Source of the DNA: an uncultured Myxococcales bacterium | GTDB taxonomy: Bacteria > Myxococcota_A > UBA9042 > DTJE01 | NCBI GenBank assembly: GCA_903857665.1 | Contig: CAIOFV010000059.1 | Coordinates: forward strand, 1 to 48,322 | Length of the DNA: 48,322 nucleotides | Reading direction: 5' to 3' | Part shown: in pieces, positions 34,011 to 41,110 of the stretch | Layout of the letters: each line of letters starts with the position of its first letter | How positions within the stretch are numbered: the stretch's first letter is position 1 | Notes under the pieces: model-generated | Told to the model about the DNA's origin: nothing | The model's input: only the letters and a program-made list of their open reading frames with translations | The model's database searches: none | Program-made: the position numbers and the translations under genes

Positions 34011-36302
34011 CTACTGCACGAAGGCGCCGGTCCACGCGGGGCGGTCCGGCTCGGGGCCCGCGGCCAGGCGGTTCATCCAGTCCTCGTCCGTCAGGCGGGT
34101 GAAGTTCGGCTCCAGGTCCTCGTAGTAGGAACTGGCCGGCCCGGCGTACGCCTTCAGCCCGCAGGTCGTGTTCGCCAGGAACACCATCAGGTCCGGGTGG
34201 CCCGTGGCCACGTGCAGCACGTTGGTGGAGTTCGGGTCGGTGTGCACGTCCGCGACGGTCGGCTTGAACTGGAACGTGTCGGACGCGGCGCCATAGAACA
34301 GGCCCGGGTACCAGCCCGTGAACAGCGGCCCGCCGCACATCCCCTGATCCTGCACGATGGACTTCAGGAACGCCGTCTGCTCGGGCGTGCGGGGCTGGTT
34401 GGCGATCTCCGTTTCTGCGATGCCCGCCAGGTTGGCCGACGCGGTCCCCAGGGCATCGAAGTACGCCCCCGCCTGGCCCAGGGCGCCCCAATTGGCCGCG
34501 CCCGGGAGGATCACGGTCGCCAGCATCTGCTTCGACCCGGCGGCGAAGGCCTCCAGCTTGTGGAAGAAGGCGGGGAACGGCTCCACGTACCCGTCGGGGT
34601 AGTCGCAGCCCTCGCCGGTGTAGGACTGCTTCACGTACAGGATCGTGTCGTGGCGCAGCTCGGCCCAGGACGCCAGCCCGGCGTGCATCGACTTGCGGGC
34701 GTATGCCTGGGTCTTCGCGGCGTCGGGGTAGCCCGCCCCCGTGGTGTCCGCCGCCAGCGACCGGATCGTGTCCAGCCACAGGTTGTACATCGACTCGCCC
34801 CAGAACGCGGGCGGGTGCGACTCCACCAGGCTCCGCAGCACGTTCAGGTTCCCGGCGTAGTGCCAGGTGTCCAGCTCGTCCTTCAGCAGGGGCAGCGCCT
34901 CCTGGAAGCCGATGACGAACATCGGGTCCAGCGGGCTGGGCATCATGCGCGGGGGCTTGTCGCCCTGCCAGGTGATCCGATCGAACACCACGTTGCTGAA
35001 CACGTGGCTGTCGATCACGTAGCGCTGCCCCAGGAACTGGAACGACGGCGGCAGGGCCGTCGGCGTGGCGCTGAACGGGTCCACGGCCAGGATCTGGCTG
35101 GCGATCTGCTGCTGGCCCAGGCCGCTGGCCTCGATCTGCCGCATCACGTCCAGGCTCATCAGCGGGTCGATCAGCGCGATCTGGGCGTTTTCGGCGGGCA
35201 GCTCGGTGATGAACTCGGGCATCGTCAGGTTGTCGCTCTTGCCGACGAAGACCTGGATCACCCCGTCGATGGCGTTCCAGGTGCCCATCTGGCCCGCGTC
35301 CACGGTGGCTTCCGTCAGCCAGTACGCCGCCAGCAGGTCCCGCTGGAACCGCGTCGGCAGCATTTCCGTGCGGCCCAGCCAGATCATCGCCTTGAAGTAC
35401 CGCTGCAACGCTTCCGTCAACGTGTAGTGGCCCCGGGGCTTGAACTGGCTGAAGTCGTACAGGCACATCGGGTCCGCGCACGGGTACGCCCGCCCGAACA
35501 GCACGATCTGCGCGGGCTGCAGACCCTCGATCTGCGCCAGCAGCTGGTCCCGGGCCCCGACCAGCGAGGCGTCGTTGGGCGCCACCGGCGAGCCCTTCAG
35601 CAGCGACCGGGCCACGGCCAGGAACAGGTCCACGTCCCGCCAGGAGTCCATCGCGATCGCGGCCTGGCTGAGGGGGACCCCGGCGAAACGGGCGTGGATC
35701 GCCGCCAGCATCGTGTCCAGCGCCGGGACCAGGTTGGTTTCCTCCACCTGCTGCAGCATCAGGTCGTACGACTTGTGCAGCGCGAACAGGATCGAGTCCG
35801 TCGTGACCAGCACGGGCAGATCCTTCCGGAAGACGTCCAGGTAGCCCATGGGGTGGCTGTCGAAAGCGTACTGTTTGGCGATCACGAACCCCTGCCTGGC
35901 CAGCGAGGCCTTCTGGTCCGCGGTCAGCGGGTACGCCGCCAGGATGGTGTCCAGGCCGTCGGCCTTCGTCGCGTCGTAGGACATCGATTCGACGTACGTG
36001 CGCGGCGGGTAGTACTTCGCGAACAGCGCGTCCGTGGTCATGTCCTTCGACTCGGCCAGCGTCGCCTTGAACTGCTCCATGAAGGTGGCGACCTCGGGCT
36101 GCACCGGGATGTCCCCCAGGTCCGCCGCGGGCGAATCCGGCATCGCGGTGTCGGCAGGGCCGGGGTCCACCGGTCCCGGATCACCGGGCACGTCCGTCGT
36201 CACGTCGGCCCCCGGGTCCGTCGTCGTGCCGGTCGACGATCCGCACGCCAGGCCCAGCGCCAGCATCGGCGCCAGCCACAGCCCCATGATGTTTGCACGC
36301 AT
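34011..36302 (-). CDS. DUF3160-family lipoprotein
   Basis: ATG 36302 follows GGGGAGGG and yields a lipoprotein signal (MRANIMGLWLAPMLALGLAC) then a 35-residue DPG/DVP linker. The 763-residue product contains the long, mainly helical DUF3160 domain: LARQGFVI, LPVLVTTDSILFALHKSYDLML, KPRGHYTLTEALQRYFKAMIWLGR, and in the second half QKYVIDS-like (QRYVIDSHVF), GAANWGALGQAGAYFDALG and ATGHPDLMV. DUF3160 is widespread in Myxococcota and Chloroflexi-like genomes; its function is unknown. A -10-like TATACT (minus strand, 36349-36354) lies about 45 bp upstream, so it may have its own promoter, although the related-strand gene at 36388-37995 ends 85 bp upstream. Confidence 0.85.
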   Translation of the reverse strand: MRANIMGLWLAPMLALGLACGSSTGTTTDPGADVTTDVPGDPGPVDPGPADTAMPDSPAADLGDIPVQPEVATFMEQFKATLAESKDMTTDALFAKYYPPRTYVESMSYDATKADGLDTILAAYPLTADQKASLARQGFVIAKQYAFDSHPMGYLDVFRKDLPVLVTTDSILFALHKSYDLMLQQVEETNLVPALDTMLAAIHARFAGVPLSQAAIAMDSWRDVDLFLAVARSLLKGSPVAPNDASLVGARDQLLAQIEGLQPAQIVLFGRAYPCADPMCLYDFSQFKPRGHYTLTEALQRYFKAMIWLGRTEMLPTRFQRDLLAAYWLTEATVDAGQMGTWNAIDGVIQVFVGKSDNLTMPEFITELPAENAQIALIDPLMSLDVMRQIEASGLGQQQIASQILAVDPFSATPTALPPSFQFLGQRYVIDSHVFSNVVFDRITWQGDKPPRMMPSPLDPMFVIGFQEALPLLKDELDTWHYAGNLNVLRSLVESHPPAFWGESMYNLWLDTIRSLAADTTGAGYPDAAKTQAYARKSMHAGLASWAELRHDTILYVKQSYTGEGCDYPDGYVEPFPAFFHKLEAFAAGSKQMLATVILPGAANWGALGQAGAYFDALGTASANLAGIAETEIANQPRTPEQTAFLKSIVQDQGMCGGPLFTGWYPGLFYGAASDTFQFKPTVADVHTDPNSTNVLHVATGHPDLMVFLANTTCGLKAYAGPASSYYEDLEPNFTRLTDEDWMNRLAAGPEPDRPAWTGAFVQ

Positions 36303-36387
36303 GGTTCCCTCCCCTGCTCTTCCGGGCACTTTGCCTGCTGCTGCCCACAGTATACGCTTCGGGAACCGCGGTTTTCTGGCCGGGCCC

Positions 36388-37995
36388 TCACATGTCGGGC
36401 GTGATGAACCCGAAGTACCGGCCGACCCAGTACGCCAGCAGGTAGCCCTCGGTGGACTCGACGGTCTTCGGGTCCTCGGGTTCCTGCTCCATGTCGTACG
36501 GATTGCGGAACCACAGGAAGTTGTCCATCCCGGTCTGGTCGATCGGGATCACGACGTCGGTCATCGGGTCGCCGCTGCGATCCTTGCAGGCCTCGGCGTA
36601 CGTGTGCAACGTGTCCGTCGCGTGGTGGTGCGTGGACTCGGGGTACTGCTTCATCACGCAGATCGCCTTCGAGGCCTCGTCCGCGGGCCACGGGTCCGCC
36701 GGGTCCCTGTTCGCCAGGTAGAAGAAGGTCCACATCGTGTTCTGCTGCGCCCGCATCGGCAGCGGGTCGCTGGCGTCCCACAACTGCTCGCGCAGCGCCT
36801 TGCGATACAGGGCGGCGGTCGATGGGTCGTCCTCGAAGCGCAGCAGGGACCACATCGCCATCTGCGCCATGCCGTGGTTGTTCCAGTTGGTCCCGCAGCC
36901 GACGTTCAGCCCCACGTTGTCCAGGTAGCTCGTGTAGGGCTGCGGGTCCGCCTCCTCGCCGGCGATGCAGGGGTTCGGCCCCGCCTTCTGCAGCAGGCAG
37001 TTGTCATAGAAATCCTTGTACTTGCCGCCACCCACGGTCGCCGCCAGCCGCATCCACGACAGCGCCAGGATGGCGTTGAACCCCGGAAAGTCGTCGAAGC
37101 CCAGGGCGTTCAGATGGCCGTACGTCGTGACCTTCCCGTCGATGTCCGTGATCCGCAGCCCGTTCTGGATCAGGTGGTCCCCCACCTGCGTGACGATGTC
37201 CCGGACGCGCCCCCGGACCTCCGGGTCATCGACCAGCTCCCAGGCCGTCGCCATCGACAGGACGTGGCCCGAATACTCGTCCTTGCTGGCGTCGGTCTTG
37301 AACCACAGGCCCTTGTAGTCGCCCTCCGTCACCTCGACGTACTTCTTGCAGTGGTGCACCGCCAGATCGCAGTCCGGGTAGGCGCCGCCCAGCCACTGCG
37401 CGGTCGGGAACCCCGGCAGCGCCGGGTTGATGTAGACCCGCGTGAACAGGCCGGGCACGCCCGTGATGCGCATCATGTCGTGTTCGCCCCGGATGACCTG
37501 GCGCACGTTTTCCAGCGCCTCGGGGTCGCGCGTGGCCGCCCACCGGTAGGCCTGGGACGCCGCGTAGGCGCCGGTCCACAGCCCGACGTTGTCGCTCATT
37601 TCGATCTGGTCCCAGGTCTTCAGGTCGTCCTTCAGCATCGCCCCGTAGAACAGGTCCTGCCCCGCCGGAAGATGCCAGGTGCGGGACTGAAGGTCGTATT
37701 TCGCGGCCTTTTCGTGCAGGGTCATCGCGGTCCCGGCGACCTGCGGGCAGCCGAGGGCGTCGAACGGGCGGGCATCCACGGCCGGCGTGTCGGAAGGCAG
37801 CGCGTCGGCCGCATCCCCCGGCCCGGTTTCGGTGCCCGGATCGGCAGGCACGTCCGGGGCGACCTCGCCGACCGCGTCCGGGAACCCGGGGTCGCCGATC
37901 GACCCCCGGGAGGTCCCGCACGACGCCGCGAGGATCGCGCCCGCCAGCGCCAGCCCCCACAGACAGGCAGAACCGCGATCTTCCCGGCGTTTCAT
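36388..37995 (-). CDS. Lipoprotein related to the helical half of the 14.2-16.6 kb protein
   Basis: ATG 37995 has GGAGG upstream. The 535-residue product starts with a lipoprotein signal (LAGAILAASCGT) and a 55-residue DPG/DVP/DTP linker. The remainder is a helical, aromatic-rich domain with GLWFKTDASKDEYSGHVLSM (about 226-245), YGHLNALGFDDFPG, NNHGMAQMAMWSLL and a C-terminal GYLLAYWVGRYFGF. It aligns by eye with the C-terminal half of the lipoprotein at 14169-16640 and resembles six-hairpin ((alpha/alpha)6) glycosidase-like proteins. Activity unknown. It lies 64 bp after the alpha/beta hydrolase gene in the same direction and 85 bp before the DUF3160 gene, so the three may form one operon. 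Confidence 0.72.
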   Translation of the reverse strand: MKRREDRGSACLWGLALAGAILAASCGTSRGSIGDPGFPDAVGEVAPDVPADPGTETGPGDAADALPSDTPAVDARPFDALGCPQVAGTAMTLHEKAAKYDLQSRTWHLPAGQDLFYGAMLKDDLKTWDQIEMSDNVGLWTGAYAASQAYRWAATRDPEALENVRQVIRGEHDMMRITGVPGLFTRVYINPALPGFPTAQWLGGAYPDCDLAVHHCKKYVEVTEGDYKGLWFKTDASKDEYSGHVLSMATAWELVDDPEVRGRVRDIVTQVGDHLIQNGLRITDIDGKVTTYGHLNALGFDDFPGFNAILALSWMRLAATVGGGKYKDFYDNCLLQKAGPNPCIAGEEADPQPYTSYLDNVGLNVGCGTNWNNHGMAQMAMWSLLRFEDDPSTAALYRKALREQLWDASDPLPMRAQQNTMWTFFYLANRDPADPWPADEASKAICVMKQYPESTHHHATDTLHTYAEACKDRSGDPMTDVVIPIDQTGMDNFLWFRNPYDMEQEPEDPKTVESTEGYLLAYWVGRYFGFITPDM

Positions 37996-38059
37996 ATCGA
38001 CCTCCAGACCTCCCGGCGCGTCCAGCCCCCGTGCCGGATCGTGCGTCCGGCGCGCGGCA

Positions 38060-38902
38060 TCAGGGACCCTCCAGCGCCTTCCGGACCCGCTCCCATCCCG
38101 CCGGATCCAGCAGGTAGGAGTAGTGCGTGAACGGGCTGGCGTCGATGGCCTCGGCGCCGTCGGTCAGCGCCGATTCGGGGGGCAGGATCACCAGGTCGTT
38201 GCGGCTCCAGGCGTTGAACACCCGGACACGAGGAGGCCACGGACGCTCGTTGATCTGCAGGATCCGGGGGCTGTCCGGGCGCAGGTCGCGGGTCTTCACG
38301 GTGTCGGCGAACCGCGCCGACCAGGTGCCGTGGAGGGGGGAACCCAGCGTGACGACCGTGCGGACGGCGTTCCCCAGGCGGTGCTCGGCGAGGGCCACCC
38401 GCGTGACCAGGCCGCCCAGGCTGTGGGCGACGATGTCCACCCGGGGCTCGCCCGTGACCTTCCGGACCCGGCGGACGAAGCGCGCCAGGGCCCCCGCCAT
38501 CTGGTCCAGGGACTGGCCCCGTGCAAAGCGGATCCGGTAGGACCGCTTGCGACCGCTCATCCACAGGTACCAGGACATCGGCACGAAGTCGCCGCGGGAC
38601 CCGCCCAGGCCATGCACGAAGATCAGGGGCGGATGCCCGTCGGGGATGCCCGGGGCGACCGGATCCTCGCGCCCCGAGAACAGCGTCAGCGTCAGCAGCG
38701 GCACCTGCAGCAGGTGGCGCTGAACGTCCGGATCGACGCTGCGATACAGTTCCTGCACCTGCCGGGCCAGGAATGCGCCGCCGGCGGCAAGAGACCGTCC
38801 GGCCCCGGCCAGCCACCGCCGGAGGGCCGGGTCAGGCACCGGCGCAGGCACGGGGGAAGGCGCCGGGGGGGCGACGGGAGCCCGTTCATCGACCATGGTC
38901 AC
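38060..38902 (-). CDS. Alpha/beta-hydrolase, triacylglycerol-lipase/PGAP1-like
   Basis: GTG 38902 lies 14 bases after AGGAG; ATG 38896 is an alternative. The 280-residue protein has a Pro-rich N-terminus (VAPPAPSPVPAPVPDP) that is not a clear signal peptide. The catalytic fold shows the oxyanion strand LIFVHGLGGSRGDF (about 92-106), the nucleophile elbow AHSLGGLVTR (about 160) and GSPLHGT, typical of lipase LipA/PGAP1-like enzymes. The third-residue His is probably in FTHYSYLL near the C-terminus. It likely hydrolyses an ester bond; substrate unknown. It precedes the lipoprotein at 36388-37995 by 64 bp. Confidence 0.82.
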   Translation of the reverse strand: MTMVDERAPVAPPAPSPVPAPVPDPALRRWLAGAGRSLAAGGAFLARQVQELYRSVDPDVQRHLLQVPLLTLTLFSGREDPVAPGIPDGHPPLIFVHGLGGSRGDFVPMSWYLWMSGRKRSYRIRFARGQSLDQMAGALARFVRRVRKVTGEPRVDIVAHSLGGLVTRVALAEHRLGNAVRTVVTLGSPLHGTWSARFADTVKTRDLRPDSPRILQINERPWPPRVRVFNAWSRNDLVILPPESALTDGAEAIDASPFTHYSYLLDPAGWERVRKALEGP

Positions 38903-38987
38903 CGATCCGGAATGGACTCCTGCAGGGTATCACGGGCTGGCACACGCTGAAGCGGGTCCGTTGGCCCGCCCCGGACGCAGTCGCCGG

Positions 38988-39440
38988 TCAGGGCTCGATC
39001 TTGTCGCTCAGCCACTGGCGCGTCTTGTCGAAGGAAACCTTCAAGTCGCCGTAGGACTCCTTCAGGCCGTTCTTCGCCTCGTCCCAGGCGGACTCGCTGG
39101 CGCTTTCGGCCTGGTCCAGCCGCTTCTTCGCCAGCACCCACTTCTCGCGCATCGCGTCCAGCGCGGTCCGGGCCTCGGACTTCGCCACGCCGTTGGATCG
39201 GTCGATCTTGTCGGACAGTCGGTCCATCTCTTCCCGGATCGCGGCCAGCTCGTTCTTCATCTTCTGCACGTATTCGGCCTTCTGCGCGTAGGCGTCATCC
39301 TGCAACGACTGCGCGGCCTGCTTCATGTCCGTCCGGGTCTTTTCGTTCTGCGCGAGCGTCGATTTCGACTCCATCGAATTGCAGCCCGCCGCCAGGCCGG
39401 CGACGAGAAGGAACGTGGCGATCGGTGTCGTGCGTCTCAT
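38988..39440 (-). CDS. Coiled-coil lipoprotein
   Basis: From ATG 39440 the product is 150 residues: a compact lipoprotein signal (MRRTTPIATFLLVAGLAAGC) and a mature part that is almost all charged heptads (KSEARTALDAMREKWVLAKKRLDQAESAS, then AWDEAKNGLKESYGDLKVSFDKTRQW). This looks like a helical bundle, resembling small stress-related coiled-coil proteins, but no named family can be claimed. An in-frame ATG at 39497, behind a better ribosome site (AAAGGAG), would add 19 residues and a poorer signal; see findings. Divergent from the ice-binding gene; a ~478-bp gap lies between. Confidence 0.78.
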   Translation of the reverse strand: MRRTTPIATFLLVAGLAAGCNSMESKSTLAQNEKTRTDMKQAAQSLQDDAYAQKAEYVQKMKNELAAIREEMDRLSDKIDRSNGVAKSEARTALDAMREKWVLAKKRLDQAESASESAWDEAKNGLKESYGDLKVSFDKTRQWLSDKIEP

Positions 39441-39786
39441 GGCTTTGTCCCCCTGGCCTGGATCGCGGCTCATCGCGATTTTCCGATGCGTTCCCATGCT
39501 TCTCCTTTCGCGTGCCGCCGGTCCGGGCCGGCACGTCGGGCGGAATGATGATACCGACGCGACGATTGCCGATGCATTCCGCCGCTCCCGTTGGGCATCC
39601 TCGCAAGACACGTGCCGGCGCCTTGGCGAAGGGCGCGACGCGGCGGGAGATGGCGGAAGCGCGCGCCGATCCGGCATCGACGGGCCGGGACGACGACGCC
39701 CCGGGGAACGCGGGTCGAGGCCGAACGAGGCGGCGACCATCATTCTGGTCTCCGACCGTCCAATGTGAATGGAACGCGGATGACCG
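39441..39786. other. Intergenic stretch without a convincing gene
   Basis: The divergent spacer before the structured leader. Open frames crossing it (for example on the plus strand to 39768) have the Arg/Ser/Gly-rich composition of frame shadows and no ribosome site. The only feature seen is the alternative upstream start at 39497 on the minus strand. Confidence 0.5.
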
Positions 39787-39897
39787 CCGGGCCTGCGACG
39801 TCGCAAGCACCGGAGTTTCCTTGAGCAATCCCATGGCTCGAAACCTGCACCATGAAAGTCCGGGTAGCTGTTTCGCACGGTGACGTTCCAGGCCCGG
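39787..39897 (+). ncRNA. Candidate structured leader (three-way junction) of the ice-binding gene
   Basis: The 5' arm 39787-39802 (CCGGGCCTG..ACGTC) pairs with 39882-39897 (GACGT..CAGGCCCGG): 14 Watson-Crick pairs, one G-U and one mismatch. Inside it are two further hairpins: 39815-39844 (GTTTC, 3-base bulge, GAGC, loop, GCTC, GAAAC) and 39848-39882 (CACC, GAAA, loop, TTTC, GGTG). The element ends 22 bp before ATG 39919, leaving the ribosome site free. It fits no riboswitch class I know. This is by-eye pairing, so chance pairing remains possible. Confidence 0.35.
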
Positions 39898-39918
39898 ACG
39901 AACGTCCAGGGGGAAGAG

Positions 39919-41082
39919 ATGAAAGCGCTCAAGACCGGCACACTGTTCCTGGCGTTGTCCATCCTGGCTGCATGCGGAGGGCAGTCGGCGAACGCCACCG
40001 ACCTGGATGTGGGATTCACCGACTCGGGGAACCTGGACGTGGCAGACGTCGGCGAAGGCGTCGATGGCGCGGCGCCCGTGATCACATCGACGACCCCCGC
40101 GAACGGCGCGACGGCCGTGGCGTTCAACGCGCCGATCACCGCCACGTTCAGCGAGGCGATGGGCCCCCTGACGATCGCGACGGCGTTCACCCTGAAGAAG
40201 GGCGAGACGGTCGTTCCGGGCACCGCGACCTGCGCCGACGGCACCGCGATCTTCACGCCGACCGCCCCGCTCGAGCCGACCACCCTGTATTCCGCGACGA
40301 TCTCCACCGCTGCCAGGAGCCTCGCGGGCAAGGCGCTGGCCGGCGACCGGGTGTGGACGTTCACGACCTGGACGCAGGAGGCCCAGGCCGTCCTCCAGGT
40401 GGTGGTCCCCCTCGGATCGACCTCCGCGTTCGCGATCCTGGCCTCTGCGGCGATCACGAACATCCCGACGTCCTCGATCACCGGAGACATCGGCTTGACC
40501 CCGGATGCCGGCTCGAACATCAGCGGGTTCAGCGAACCGGCAACCTGCCCGGAAGTGACAGGGAAGGTCTACGCCGTGGACGCGACCGGTCCCGCCTGCG
40601 CGCTGATCGACCCGGTCCTCCTTCTGACCGCCAAGACCGATGCCGGGATCGCGTTCACCAATGCCAGGGCCGCCGTTCGGGGAACCCCCCAGGCGATATC
40701 CGGCAACCTGAACGGGCTGACGCTGTACCCGGGCCTGTACGAGTCGGGGACGTCGCTGCAGATTTCCCCCGGTGGCTTCCTGTACCTCGATGCGCAGGGG
40801 GACGCGAACGCCGTGTTCATCATCCGCAGCGAAACCTCCATCACCACGGAGGCCACCAGCGAGGTCGTCCTGACCGGGGACGCGAAGGCCGCCAACGTCT
40901 ACTGGACCGCGGGAAGCTCGGTGACGCTTGGAACGAACTCGATCATGAAGGGGACCCTGGTCGCGGGGACGTCCATCTCGCTGCTGACCGGCGCGCACCT
41001 GGAAGGCCGGGCGCTGAACCAGGGTGCGTCGGCCGAAGCCATCACCCTGGACTCCTGCACCATCACCGTGCCCTCCCCGTAG
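39919..41082 (+). CDS. Ice-binding-like (DUF3494) lipoprotein with an Ig-like domain
   Basis: ATG 39919 has AGGGGGAAG upstream; a further start at 39880 is unnecessary. The 387-residue product has a lipoprotein signal (LFLALSILAACGG), an acidic linker, then a Big_5-type Ig-like domain (about 50-155: APVITSTTPANGATAV, PITATFSEAMGPL, VWTFTTWTQ). The C-terminal ~220 residues are the DUF3494 ice-binding fold: LGSTSAFAILASAAITNIPTSS, ITGDIGLTPDAGSNISGF, TGKVYAVD, GNLNGLTLYPGLYESG, GFLYLDAQGDANAVFIIRSE, VYWTAGSSVTLGTNSIMKG. These beta-solenoid proteins bind ice or act as adhesins. As a lipoprotein it would be surface anchored. Likely cold-related function is inference. Confidence 0.88.
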   Translation: MKALKTGTLFLALSILAACGGQSANATDLDVGFTDSGNLDVADVGEGVDGAAPVITSTTPANGATAVAFNAPITATFSEAMGPLTIATAFTLKKGETVVPGTATCADGTAIFTPTAPLEPTTLYSATISTAARSLAGKALAGDRVWTFTTWTQEAQAVLQVVVPLGSTSAFAILASAAITNIPTSSITGDIGLTPDAGSNISGFSEPATCPEVTGKVYAVDATGPACALIDPVLLLTAKTDAGIAFTNARAAVRGTPQAISGNLNGLTLYPGLYESGTSLQISPGGFLYLDAQGDANAVFIIRSETSITTEATSEVVLTGDAKAANVYWTAGSSVTLGTNSIMKGTLVAGTSISLLTGAHLEGRALNQGASAEAITLDSCTITVPSP

Positions 41083-41110
41083 CGACCGCTCGAGGAAGTC
41101 CCGGTCGGAC

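Noticed and set aside
39325..39768. A 147-residue plus-strand frame before the ice-binding gene
   Set aside because: It starts antisense to the coiled-coil lipoprotein, has no ribosome site and the composition of a shadow frame.
39787..39897. Known c-di-GMP (GEMM) riboswitch
   Set aside because: The conserved GCAAACC and GGGACGCAAAGCC blocks are missing, so the leader is reported as an unclassified structure only.
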